Notes: generated from the sequence alone by a model not told the origin. Shown: positions 10,541-21,908, counted from the first letter of the stretch. The stretch is 64,000 nucleotides of DNA from Puccinia triticina (GCF_026914185.1 NC_070565.1:6634001-6698000); one strand, 5' to 3'. Numbers and translations: made by a program.

Positions 10541-10599
10541 GAGACCCTCGTCTCCCCTGTGCCAACACTCTATCCCAGCGAAGAGCTTTGGCTCTTACA
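10541..10599 (+). repeat. Retrotransposon leader, copy 2
   Basis: This is the partner of 6665-6723, here in its normal place behind LTR and PBS. Element sequence stops shortly after, so this second element is truncated. Confidence 0.7.
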
Positions 10600-11252
10600 A
10601 GAAGGCGTAAAACAAGGAGAGTTCCAAATTGGAGTGATAGGGGAAACAGCCACGAAAGATTGAAACATAAACTAACTTCTTAGGCAAAAATGTTGTGTTT
10701 TTACATTTGATAAGTGAATAATGTATGATAAGTGAATAATGTATGATAAGTGAATATTTTTGAAGATCAAGTGATTATTTTTGATGATTGAGATATATTT
10801 GTGAGGACTGGCCTACTATTTGGTTAGCTATGTATAGGCTATGAAGTTTATCCAAGAGGACAACTCGTCGAGTGCTTGAATAGTAGATTGATTTGGCTCA
10901 ATAATAAGTTTGTTTTATAAAGTATAGAGATTTGTAATTACTTGGATTTATAATATGAAGAACCTAATGACAAAGAATATCTCAATGATAAAAGAGAGAA
11001 AGAGGCAAAACAAACTGCGGGAGAGAGGAAAACATAACCTCCAGAAAGAACAACAACTCCAATGATGCAATCATTGCCACACAGGTTGCATTAGATCATC
11101 TCAATTAAGAGTAGTTCTGATGTGCGATTGAAGTTAATTGATCTAAATAAAAGATAAGTCAGCCATATAAAACTAATAAAAGTCAGAATTATAATCAGTA
11201 TTTGTTACACAGGTCCACCGTAGTAAGAAGGGAATTAGTACATGGTACATAT
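10600..11252. other. AT-rich intergenic with short tandem repeat
   Basis: No gene is seen. A 17-18 bp unit containing gataagtgaataatgtat is repeated in tandem about three times at 10709-10757; the rest is AT-rich unique-looking sequence. Confidence 0.5.
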
Positions 11253-11632
11253 TGTCTTTTTCAAAAACCTTGGTCACTTTTTTCATTGTATGGGTTTATG
11301 TTCAGTTTCAAGATTAACTTTGGGCTCAATTATCCCACATCTCTCTTGTTGTTGCAGCTGGTGTAACAATCCGGGGCTCTGTTGGCCCCTCCGTTCAGGC
11401 TGAGGGCAGCTGTCCAGCACCATCAGGAGGGGCATTATTTTGGCTCTGGTTCCAAGTATGAACTCACTTTTCCACTGAAGTCAACTCCTTTCCTTTCTTC
11501 TGGATGATGATGGCTCTGGGGTGAGATTTAGCCTTGGGCCGCATCTGACACCTGTCAAGAAGTATATGAGAAAAATATGGGATTTGCAAGGATCTACCAA
11601 AAAAAAAGTGACCAAGGTTTTTGAAAAAGACA
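11253..11632. mobile_element. MITE with 31-bp perfect inverted repeats
   Basis: Arms 11253-11283 and 11602-11632 are perfect inverted copies (tgtctttttcaaaaacc...). They enclose 318 bp with no coding frame. The 8-mer agtacatg occurs just outside both ends (11237-11244 and 11632-11639) and may be a target duplication, but the left copy is separated from the arm by about 8 bases. The superfamily is unresolved. Confidence 0.7.
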
Positions 11633-11809
11633 GTACATGATGAATTTCACAGAGACCAAGTTGAACCATTTTGTAGATCTACATGATTTCTTGTATTTTT
11701 CCCAAAATAAAAAATTGAGAATTTTTGGAAATTATTAAACCTAAAAAATCCCATATAATTCCCCATTCACAAGAATCACAGGCAGATTCACATGAAAAAC
11801 ATGGGTAAG

Positions 11810-14800
11810 TCAAGATGGTGTACAATTAACAGGTTCAGGTTTACTGATTTTTGGTCTTTTGCCCAAAAGTCTTGATTGCTCAACAACATTGGTCCACCCG
11901 GAATGCTCAAAGATTTCATCGATCTCTTCCAATGTCCTGCCGGCTGTCTCTGGGAAGAAGAAATAAACCACCGGAAAGATGGAGAAATTTGTGGCAGCGA
12001 AGATGATGTCTGTCGCATTGAAATCCATCCCAAAGAAGGGGAAAAAACAAAATCAGCTGATCGGTGGTTTTCTCTCATTTGCAGGTATCTTGTTGGTCTC
12101 ACAAGTTTTGTAACCAATGTTTTCGAATGCAATTGGAGTGATAAGAACAATGATGAAGTTGAATATCCAATCTGTTTCATAAAATTGAAGCAAGTAAAAG
12201 AACCATTAATCAGTGAATTCCAATTGGCTATATCCTCTTCGTCCTGTGATGTGTGACCCACTGGAAGCTGTGCTAATTCCATTGGAAGCTGTTGAAAGAA
12301 ACAAGACACAATTGTTTGGTGTAAAAACTGCTGGGTATTAGCCTATTTTTCCATAGTACTCGGTTGCTTACCGGCTCGAATTTCTAGTGGGGTGATTTCT
12401 GTGGATATCCCTCAGGAAAATTTAGCACCGGATTACAGTCCACCGCCGGTCAAGAGGGATTCCCCCCAGCCGATGAGGCAGCTAGTGTGTATAGCAGCAG
12501 AAGTCTCTTACCTGCTGGGTACAGCCACCTGAATGAATGGGGATAAAGACGTTTGTTGTCAGGGTCTTTACGCGCCTGCAGGAGACTGGGTCAACGAATT
12601 ATAGGGGGCCTTACGTCATACCAAGCCATCCTACGGCAAAAAACGAGTTGAAAACAAACATGAAAAATGCAGCCACAATTGCAGCACCCGAGCTCCCTTT
12701 CCCTGAGATCGGATCGGCAGCCCAAGTTGCGACTGCCAGCCCCACCATACTGACTCCCATTCCGGCTGATCCTAGCAACATCAACTTCCGGCGCCCAAAA
12801 CTCTCTGAGAAGGTAGGTTTTTGTTTTTAGGAAAACAGGATGCACCGCCATTTCCGCATTGCGATGTGTATGGGATCAATCATGTCTGCTCACCAATTGT
12901 GTATACTGCTATCCATGATGCTAAGAAATATTCCGTTCCATTACAGGCGGCCACGATTCGCGACATCATGGGGCTCAGACCTAGATAATCTTTATTATTC
13001 AAAACCAGATACTCTCTTAGTATGCTCAAAAAGCAGTGAAGTATTGAGAGATTGTGAGGGCTTACTTTGGTAAATGGTCGCAGCATACTAGCAAACAGTT
13101 CAAAGAGAAATTTCAAACCAAGTTATGTCAATTCGGATGGGACATATCCAGATGGAGAATGCATGAAAATCACGCACAAAACTTATCAAGTTGATTCCGC
13201 TTGATGAGAGATAAAAATGGCAAACATCCTAGCTGGTTAGACGCATCTTCTGCATGAAGCTATTCAAAATGAAGGATACGATGAGTGAAGATAGGGTCTC
13301 TTGAATACCTGATCTGTTGAAAACACTGATTAACGGCCCCCAACACCAGCCTGTGGAAGTTTCTACCGCGGCCCATCTTGAAAAGGTCTTGAAGACCAGA
13401 GGTTCCGGTCAAAGCCAGAGACTTTTGGACGTCTGCTATCTCCTTCTGGACCAAGAAGCTGTCCATATTGTTACTATTTTGAAAAGCTTTGAACACTTCT
13501 CGCGCTTCAGAAACCCTTCCTTGCTTGATTAACCATCTGGGTGATTCAGGTAGGCTGAGAACGGTGAGACTGATGATGAGTGCAAATATGATCTGGAAGG
13601 CAATGGGGAATCTCCATGACGCTGAGCTCTGCTGTGCGAAGTACATTCCGAACTATAGTCATGAAAACAAAATATTGGGAAACGGATGGATGAAGTCAGA
13701 AGAATCCATTTTGATTTCCACCTGTTTGGCGAGTTCCCTCAAGAGCAAGAGGTTTGGTTTTCTAGCTTCCATTGACAGTAACTTTATTTATTTTTCCTTC
13801 CTCTCATTCCAACTCCGTACAGCCTAGAAATCTGAATCAAGCCGACTCACATCTACCCAGTAACTGAGACAAATACCCCCAGTAATCAATGCACCCTCGA
13901 TCATCACAAGTTTTCCTCTTTGATGCGCTTTGGAGCATTCGCTGTGATAATTCAAGCATCAAAATCAAACAAACCGTTGGGATTGATTTAAGATCTTCAA
14001 TGAGAGAGGTTTGCGAGGGACATACGCTTGCCATGTCGGAACAGTGGCGGTGATAAACCCGTTCCCGTATCCTGTGAGGATGCGACCGACGATGAAATGG
14101 ACCAGATGGAAAGCAGTGGCCTGCAATGTTGCGCCGCAGATCATGATGATGGCTCCGTAAAATATCACTTTTCTTCGGCCGTATCTGTCGCCGAGGTATA
14201 GGCAGGAAAGCGCGCCAAGCATACATCCTTCGGAGCACAACGGTCCCGCAAGAAATTCAACAGGGCAAAGAAGCTAATGAAAAATTTGGAAAAAAAACTA
14301 TTCACCTATCTCATACAGACCTCTTTCGAGCGGAACAAAGGGAAGGGAGGATTTTTAGCTATCTAATTCGTATCCATCCTGCACAAGATGGATCAAACGA
14401 GATGATCTCTGCAAGCCGCCTCCGCCTGCGAAGCAAAAGCGAGACGCAGACAGTCAGCTCACACGGCAGTTCCTTGCAGGCTAGAGTTGTGCCTTTTCTG
14501 GGAGACGCTGAGGTTTCCGGAGGTGGTATCCATAGCCGGGAATGTGTCTACGAAAGTCGGCAGGGTCAGAAGCCCGCCCATCACTCCCTGGTCATACCCA
14601 AAAAGACTGGACGAGGTGGATCATCAGTGGATTCATTACTTCGTCAGCTGCACCCATGTTCATGCGATTCATATTGGAGGCATAGGTGAATTCTCCGATC
14701 CGATATGTCGTGCCAACGCTCACAGGAATCCTAAACCAGCAAGAGTCGCCACTGCGAGATGGAGTCGATCGCCCCTAAGGCCCCAGTACGGTTGTGCCAT
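11810..14800 (-). CDS. MFS sugar transporter, 14 exons
   Basis: Exons: 14800-14724, 14606-14465, 14273-14026, 13941-13851, 13652-13309, 13199-13178, 13087-13066, 12980-12894, 12804-12615, 12528-12512, 12398-12372, 12288-12262, 12171-12103, 12009-11810. They sum to 1563 nt, in frame, 520 residues. Family hallmarks appear in order: LLFGYDQGVMGG in the first membrane helix, GDRYGRRK in loop 2-3, VGRILTGYGNG, LPESPRWLIKQGR before the central loop, NQCFQQISGINLIS in helix 7, ESFGRRKLMLLG in loop 8-9, LYPAEITPLEIRA, and FPETAGRTLEEIDE at the C-terminal end. It is a 12-helix plasma-membrane proton-coupled sugar or polyol importer by family; the exact substrate cannot be read. The start MAQPYWGLRGDR is the first ATG ahead of helix 1. 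Nothing is broken. Confidence 0.9.
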
Positions 14801-16169
14801 TTTTATGTATTGTGAAGAAGCCGAGAAGACAGATCAGATGATTCCCTGTGCTACCTCAGATCGACTCGTTTGGATTACCAGCGACTGCAGGAAACCTCGA
14901 TTGCTTATGACCTGCAAGACTTTTTGGTCAAGTCGAAATCTCGGTACCTAGCTGTCCGTCAGCCGGCTCGTCGGAAACAACTCTGCGCTCCAGCCTCAGG
15001 TGGCTCGTAGTACAAATGTCAAAACTCGAAGAAATTCCACATTTTTCCTGGTATTGACATGACAAGAACGAGGAGATGCAAATGGCTCCTGTTTGAAGGC
15101 TGGCAAGCAAGGTTATGGCTTTGTAGAGGCACATACTCAGTACTGTGCCGATCCCACTTCAACCGTATTGATCCTCTGGTATCGCTAGTTCAAGCTGCAG
15201 TAGAGCGGGGTTTGAAGCGCAACAAACCCTTTTATTGTATTCGCATAGCACACGAATTGATGCTGATCGAAATTGTGACAGTGTGTTGCTCAATTGAATA
15301 TTGTTGGAGGGCCCCAAAACTACCAACAACTGTTAATCACCATCGCCATCACGAGAATGTATCTTTTCTTTTCTTGTGTGATTGATGGTGTGATATACCT
15401 GCAAGTTCTTGTTGTGCTTCTCTGCCCTTTTGGCCCTCAAAATGTTGAAAAATGTGCTATTTACTATATCTTTAAATTGAATGCCCCACCAAAAATATTG
15501 TGGCTGACATTCGGTTCATCTTTTGTGCATGGTGAGCATTGAAGGGAGGGATTTGAATTGCTGTGGAGTGAGATGCAGTAATCTGAGTAGATTTCTTGCA
15601 CGCTTTTTGTGACTGAATGTATGATTATGGTTTAGCCTTGCCCTCCAGATCAAGATCAAGAATGTCAGACGACGGGAACGTCTCCAGTGATCCCCACAGG
15701 ATCTGATAAATATGGAGCTGGGCCGACACACCCTCATAAAAGCACAACTCAGCTCGCGCAAATCCCAGCCCCACACCCTGGACGCGCGGGCCAGACTACC
15801 ATAAAGTTTTCAGCCAGCATTCATTTTAATTTGTTTCGTGTATTCGTGTACTATAACTAGAACAGGGAGAGAGAGAGAAAGAGAGAGACCAAAAATATCG
15901 ACCACATACACGCACACGTAAGACATGAAGGAAAAATACAGTTGGGAGAGGATAAGAAAGAGGGTAGAGTCAGGGACGATCCAAGCAACTGTGTAGTGGT
16001 TGGATGAGTTGGCTTGGTGGGTCATAAAGCGTATGTGTGTCATGAGCTAAGGAGAAAGAGAGCAGGACAGATCGGTATGTGTGGGCCAGTGAGAATAAGA
16101 GTTATGTGTGGATTGTTATCGATTGGGTTGGCTTGGCAAGAGAGCCAGAAGGAAGAGTGGCGAGGAAGA
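14801..16169. other. Intergenic between transporter and CCDC6-like gene
   Basis: This holds the promoter side of the transporter and the 3' side of the CCDC6-like gene. There is a GA-rich microsatellite near 15868-15890. No coding frame has family similarity. Confidence 0.5.
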
Positions 16170-17647
16170 TTAGTTAGGATGGTGGTGGAGGTTGAAGTGT
16201 TGGCGGTTCTCGGGCCCGCCGGGTGCGCCGCCGGAGGCTCTGAGCGGGCTGAGACTGGCGGGGGGCGTGTGTCGGGTGCCGGACCTGGCGAGGATGCCGG
16301 TCTCGGCGACTCTTGCGTTGTGGAGGTGGGTGTGAGCCGAGGAGGCGTTGCAGGGTTCCGGGGCTGTTATGGAGGAGGGGGAGGGGGGGTTGGTCGGCTC
16401 TGGGTTGGATAGGGTCTGGGTGGATGATGGCGAGGAGATGGGCTCGGGTGGTGGGGGGTGCTCGCTGGAGCTGGGCGGGCGGGAGGAGTGGGCAGGGGGC
16501 TGCTCGGGCTGGCGGTCGTTGGCGGGCGAGGCAGCGGGCGTGGAATGGGGGACGGGCAAGCCGGGGTAGGAGGTGGAGGGCGTGGTGAGGTTGGTGGTGG
16601 TGAGGGAGGCGGAGACCAGGTTGGCGGAGTCGCCGGCGAGCGAGTTCGGGGTCATCGGGGTCGAGGAGGCGAAGGAGGAGAGCTGGGCGCTCCCCGAGGA
16701 GAAGGAGGGGGCGTGGTGGGGCCGACGGGCAACGTGCTCCGCCCCTGTGAGCCCTGGGATCGGGATTCCGTTCGCACTGGTGCTCGTGCCCCGCGATCGC
16801 CGGCGGGCCGCTCGCGCCGACGGATAGTTCTCTTCGCCAGCTGGGGCCGCGCCAATTCTGTGTCCGAGAGCCCATCTCAATACTCCTCCGACGCGTTCAT
16901 GTGCAGCACCAGCAGGAGGAGCACTTACAGGTCATCGATCGACATGCCCGCACGTTGTCTGAGCGCAATGAGCTCGCTGCGGTACATCTGTTGACGAAGG
17001 TATCAGTTTAGGCCAGCATGGAGAGACTGGAGAGAAGGGGGGGGGGGGGGGGGGGGGCACCTCATTCTGGCGGGAGGTCTTGATGAATTCGCGCTCGGTG
17101 TCGACGAGTCGGTTGCGGAGGCTGGAGTTTTCTGATTTGAGGACTTCGATCAGGGTGGCTGGGGACGGATTGAGGGGGTGGGGGTTGTTGATGAGCGCAT
17201 TGAGGTTGGGGGCGATGGTTGCGGAGGGCGAGTTGGGGGCGGTGGCTGAGTTTGGGGGGGCGGCGGCTGAGCCTGGCTGGGCGGCCTGCTGCTGCTGCTG
17301 CTGGGTGATGAGGAGGGAGAGCTGTCGCTGGAGGCGCAGGACGAGCGACTCGGATTCGGCTTCGAGGACGTTTTCGAGCTCAGCCTTCTCGGCGCGGAGC
17401 TAAGGGGGAGAGAGGATGGTCAGTTCGGTGGATGGACAGTGGTCGGTCAACAGACAAGACAGACCTTTTCGAGCTTGCGGGTGAGCGTGTTGACCAGGCG
17501 CTCCTCCTCGGCCTCGAGGGCGTTGATGAGGTCCTCCTGCTGCTTGCTGTCGCCGGCGGGGCGGAGGGACCTGGAGGAGGCATTCGAGCGGGTCGAGTCT
17601 GCTCGGCGCATGGTGCTGGGATGATGCTGCTCGGAGTCGGGGGCCAT
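16170..17647 (-). CDS. CCDC6-like (DUF2046) coiled-coil protein
   Basis: Exons 17647-17465, 17399-17061, 16987-16929 and 16857-16170 sum to 1269 nt (422 residues). After a Ser-rich start, residues ~36-90 form a coiled coil (EDLINALEAEEERLV, LTRKLEK, LRAEKAELENVLEAE, LVLRLQRQL). This closely parallels the paired E-x-E-x-LVN-x-L / L-x-x-EK-x-x-LE-x-x-LE repeats of CCDC6. A Gln run and Pro/Ala linker follow, then a second coiled coil (LKSENSSLRNRLVDTE, SELIALRQRAGM). The C-terminal ~230 residues are Ser/Pro-rich and disordered. Function in fungi is undefined; scaffolding is likely by family. Intron 2 begins GTG followed by an unbroken C21 run on the coding strand. Confidence 0.75.
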
Positions 17648-17778
17648 CGCCAGTCGAACAGTTAATGATCCCGCTGGGAAGACTAGAACATTCCGCACTT
17701 AATTACATAAGCAAATCTCATAGCTTAATAACACGCAGTTGTAAAACTGGGATATACAACCCAAACAACTTTCAGATA

Positions 17779-17953
17779 CAGTGGAGGACTTCCCATCACT
17801 TTTGAACAGATCTGGAATTTCAGATTTCGCAGGGAAATCTGGAATCTGGAACTCTGGATCAGTTCGGGGATCTTCGGGGACCCAGATTTCCCTGCGAAAT
17901 TTAGTATCTGGTGGCTCAGATCTGACTTTCCAGATCGACAGGAAGTCCTCCAG
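17779..17953. mobile_element. Tc1/mariner-type MITE, 175 bp
   Basis: The ends CAGTGGAGGACTTCC and GGAAGTCCTCCAG are inverted copies, flanked on both sides by TA (17777-17778 and 17954-17955), the target duplication of Tc1/mariner elements. A second inner inverted pair (tttcgcagggaaatctgg and its complement) makes most of the element fold back. No coding capacity. Confidence 0.75.
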
Positions 17954-17955
17954 TA

Positions 17956-19321
17956 AGAAAAAAAAAAGGTAATTAAAAGTATTTTATATGTTGCAGAAAA
18001 ATAGCAATACACTAATCCTGTTAGCATGTATTACGTTTGACTAAGAGCTCAGGAGGATGGATGATTTGCAAACAATGCTTGAGCTACATCATCTTTCACA
18101 TGTCTCATAGTTGATCACTACAAATGTGTCACAATATATGGATATATTGGCCCATCATTTGGGCTGAGGTTATCCCAGTTCAAATGGCATAACCCATTTA
18201 GCAACCAATACAAGGTCAATTAAAGGTAGGTTGGGTCAAGAATGTCATGAGCTGTAGGCTTGCAAGGGATGCTCCTCAATGTAGACCCTCTTTTGCACAA
18301 TTTGTCATTGAATATACTATTGATAAGAGGACATGAGAGTGTAAGAAAGCATTTTGCTTGGCACAGAAGGGGGCAGGTGATGTACAAATTACAATTGGTT
18401 GACTGCATCCCATTTTAATTGGAATAATCAGTATGAGTCATCTCTGACTGAGTTGGAAAATTTCACCACAGTAAGCTGATGTATCAAGGACCAAGATATG
18501 TCTGAATATTCTTACCACCTTTATTTGGAATCTATCTAGACCCCCCAAAAGGGGCCAATTAGCCCTCCTGCTGGAGCTCACAGTTCTGTGCTCCACACTA
18601 GCAGGAATTGATTTTTTCATGGGTTTGATTCAGAGTGAAACATGAACACGGTGAGGTACCAGATCTATCCATGCGCAGCAGTGGCAAGAAAGGACACCTA
18701 ACATATACTTAGATGACAGGTTTGATGTTTTTCTTCTCCAACATTAACTGATCATCTTCTCCAGGTTCTTTCTTCCTTTTGCCAGAGTCTCAATGTGTAT
18801 TTGTGTACACCCTCAGGATCTCAGGTGAATACAACTTGATGCTTTTCGAGCCTAAATGCAATGTCCACCGATCCGAACTGATCCGGGCTTCACTTCTTCA
18901 TAAAAACCCACACCTCTTGGGAATATGGCGCTTTCAGCCGCAAGCCAGTACTCAGGCACATTGACTTAGTTAGCGCGGCCTACTTCACTTACTTCCAAGT
19001 AACCCAACCATACGTATACGCATGGCCCAGAGATTCAAGCAGCACTCTGCTTGCAAAGGTCTCTGCGAAGCGCCGCTGGACTGACGCGAAATGTTGAAAG
19101 GAACAGTAAAAGTTCTAGCTCAGGGGGGGTCACATTACTCCAGATGCTATAAATGTAGTTCAACGTGCAATCATCAGCTACATCGGCAGAGGAGCAATGA
19201 AGAAGCAGAGCTGCTGATCAAGCGTTACATGTACAAGATTGGAATCTGTGGGAATTGGGCTGGGGCCGTGACAAGCGATAATAGAGTTGAAGAAAAGCTA
19301 CGATTGGCCAACACAGGATCT
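17956..19321. other. Intergenic, no gene seen
   Basis: Only short frames without family similarity or splice support are present on either strand. The 3' flank of the secreted Ala/Gly-rich gene lies at the right end. Confidence 0.5.
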
Positions 19322-20035
19322 TTATTCGGTTTCAGAATTGACCGAGCCAGAAGCCGATCCGCTTGCTTTGCCGCTAGCGCTAATGTTGGCGCCGGCATCT
19401 CCTTTCGCTCCTGCATTGGACCCTGCTTGCACCCGAGGGGCGCCTCCGATGTTGGCTCCAGCGAACAGTCCTGCATCAAGACCGGCATGACCTGCAGCGC
19501 CAGCGACGGCCCCGACTTTTGCGCCCGCACTCAACCCAGCGTCGAGACCTGCGTGTCCTAACACGCCGGCGGTACCTACAAGATCAGCAGCTTTGCCCGT
19601 TGCGCCGGCGACAGTACCCGTAAGCCCCCCCACTACATCCGCGCCAAGACCTGCGAGATGTCCCCCGAGGCCAGCAGTAGCACCCAGCCCAGCCCCTAAA
19701 CCAGCTTTGAGACCCGCGCCAACTCCAGCCTTGACGGCGCCGTCAGCCGGAACGGGTCCAACGATGTCAGTGGTTTTCCCAGCGCCTCCGGATGAGGTGG
19801 CTAAGTTTGCAGAAGTTGAAGCGTTGCTGGCTGCGTCTGCTGAGGCGCTTGGGTCGGTGGAGTCGTGTCGCTTTGCAATCATTTGTCTTGAAGTCGTCCG
19901 ACGTGACTTGAGCGATGCGGCGTGGGCTTTATTGGTAGACCGAATGTCCAGGACATTGAGCGGCGAGCCGGAGATTCCGATGCTCAAAGCCACAAAGCTA
20001 ATGATCATGATAAGGCTGACGTTCATCTTCAACAT
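19322..20035 (-). CDS. Secreted Ala/Gly-rich low-complexity protein
   Basis: A single-exon frame of 237 residues. Residues 1-24 form a signal peptide with a hydrophobic core (VSLIMIISFVALSIG) and a likely cleavage after SG-S; Met-4 is an alternative start. A basic segment with a Lys-Arg pair (QMIAKRHDS, residues ~52-60) suggests Kex2-type processing. The rest is almost only Ala, Gly, Asp, Ser, Val and Leu, with imperfect repeats around the core AGLDAGL-AGA. There is no cysteine in the mature part. Such composition fits a structural wall-surface protein or a secreted host-facing protein; no family is recognised. Tandem duplication is visible in the repeats VGAVAGAAGHAGLDAGL and LGHAGLDAGLSAGA. 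Confidence 0.75.
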   Translation of the reverse strand: MLKMNVSLIMIISFVALSIGISGSPLNVLDIRSTNKAHAASLKSRRTTSRQMIAKRHDSTDPSASADAASNASTSANLATSSGGAGKTTDIVGPVPADGAVKAGVGAGLKAGLGAGLGATAGLGGHLAGLGADVVGGLTGTVAGATGKAADLVGTAGVLGHAGLDAGLSAGAKVGAVAGAAGHAGLDAGLFAGANIGGAPRVQAGSNAGAKGDAGANISASGKASGSASGSVNSETE

Positions 20036-20181
20036 CTTCGTGATCTAATTTTCAAAAGCATTTGAGATCAGCTGCTGGAAAAGCCTGTTAATGCGGAAAA
20101 GAAGGCAAAAAGTACCAACAAAGACTTGGTGTAAGGTAATTTAATCTTCTTGGAGATGCGTTTGTTAAGGATCCGATGTGG

Positions 20182-20189
20182 TATTTATA
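20182..20189 (-). promoter_or_regulatory. TATA box of the Ala/Gly-rich secreted gene
   Basis: TATAAATA on the minus strand lies about 147 bp upstream of the ATG at 20035, a usual distance for a strongly expressed fungal gene. Confidence 0.5.
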
Positions 20190-21499
20190 CAGCGACTGTC
20201 TGAGTCAGTGGGTCGGATCAAGCGGGTTGATGGAGCTGAGCGCTTTTCACGAAAAGTCTTGTTTCAAACAAGTGGTAGAAACTTCAAAGTTTCGAGCGGA
20301 GTCAATAAAAGGGTATTCACAAGTGCCGCTAGCGGACAAAAGCAGAAAATGTACAGGAAAAAGGTGGGTGGATGGAGGTGGGGATGCGAAGCAGGCTTGG
20401 GGAAGGGTGAGGAAAAGGCAAATGAGGCAAGATGGTCGGTTATTTAAAGTGAATTGCCAAAGGTCCTCTTGGGAAGGCCGCGGAGCTGGCAGACGAAGGC
20501 GATGGGGGTCATACGCTGGTGTGAGAAGAAGAAACTTCATTAATGGTGGTGGTGGTCCGAGTGACGAGAGAGCTCATCCTACCCGGTGTGCTCATTAAAA
20601 AGTTCCGAAACCACGCCAACGGTTCCGTCATTCGACTCACACACTGGCCCTGTCTGTCCGATATTCACATTATGGGACGGGATGCCCGGACGATCCCCAA
20701 GCCCCGAGTCGACTCGCCCAGGGCCAGGTAGGAGGCGGCGCTCGAGTTGGCTGGGGCGGCGGGGAAGACTCCCATCACAATCATCTAGCCGACGGCCTGC
20801 AACGACCGCTACCGAGACCGGGATCAAGTTTCAGAGCTGAGACTGGCCGGGATGGTGCGCCTCCGCTTGGTCATGGAGATCGAGTCTAGACTCCCATTTA
20901 GAGTGCTTAGCTCACCAAAGCCTCTCCGAAAACACCCACCTTATCTGTAAGCGGGGCGGCTTTGCCCCGAGCGCCAGTGCTGCACCGCGGGTCTTCCGTC
21001 TGGGAATGTGGGGAATGTGCAGCTGAGCCTGAACGATATCGATCTGCTCACCCCCGTGGCTTCAATGCTGTTTGCCCACAAGAAATCCAACGCCCTGGCC
21101 TTGAATGCACAAGCAGAGCAGATTATTCGCCAGCAGTCCGATCAGGCAGCTTGTGTGGTTCGTGATCTTGCATTCAGCTGGTTGATTGGGCTGTGATATA
21201 TCAGCAGATAGGCGCCTTCTGTGCAGCTCCGACCTATTTGGTGCCTTAGCATCCAACTGGGAGCCTATGAGGTGCCCGCTATCCAGTATCATAGGCTATT
21301 TGTCGATGCTGTCAAATGCTTCTGACCAACGCAGACTTGACTCATCCCCGGCGTCGAGCCGTCTCCGCGGCAAAATAGGGACAGACAAACCGCGTACATT
21401 AGATTTCCCGCCAGCGCGCCTCTGTACCGGCTCCTTTCTTTCCTCACTGATCAGATGATGCCGAGCGTACCCAAGCTGAACTGTGACGTGTTATTGTTC
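20190..21499. other. Intergenic, no gene supported
   Basis: Short frames exist (for example a 62-codon frame from the ATG at 21008) but lack family similarity, repeats or consistent splice context. Confidence 0.4.
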
Positions 21500-21610
21500 C
21501 TTGAAACTCTTCCCTACCTCCTTGACACTCTTCACTACCTCCTTGACACTCTTCCCTACCTCTTTGACACTCTTCCCTACCTCCTTGACACTTTTCCCTA
21601 CCTACTTCGC
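21500..21610 (+). repeat. 21-bp tandem repeats, left arm of foldback
   Basis: About five copies of a 21-bp unit like ctacctccttgacactcttc. The reverse complement of the same unit recurs at 21818-21908, so the two arrays can pair over ~200 bp of loop. Confidence 0.75.
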
Positions 21611-21817
21611 ACATCATTTCCGCTGTATCATCCCTATTCTGATGGAGGTCAGGAGGAATCAGGTGGCACCGGTATCGGGAGGAGATATTTGCATTGCCAA
21701 GCATCCGGAGGAGGGCCGCGCAGGGTGTCTGTCTCAGAAACGGGTTCGTGCTGGCACGGCAGCCTCGGCCTCCGAAGGAAGAACTCGACCACAGGAGACC
21801 ACATGTGAAGGTGATTC

Positions 21818-21908
21818 TGGTAGGGAAGAGTGTCAAGGAGATAGGGAAAAGTTTCAAGGAGGTAGGGAAGAGTCTGGAAGAGTGTCAAGCAGGTAGTAAA
21901 GAGTGTCA
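21818..21908 (-). repeat. 21-bp tandem repeats, right arm of foldback
   Basis: Inverted partner of the 21500-21610 array (units like ggtagggaagagtgtcaagg), more diverged and with some length changes. Confidence 0.7.

Noticed and set aside
11810..14800. Transporter as a pseudogene
   Set aside because: At first it seemed fragmented, but 14 exons with GT-AG borders restore every conserved segment in frame and sum to 521 codons including stop.
16458..16994. Gly-rich open frames on the plus strand
   Set aside because: They are antisense to the Ser/Pro-rich tail of the CCDC6-like gene. The CCDC6 coiled coil and phase-correct exons favour the minus strand.
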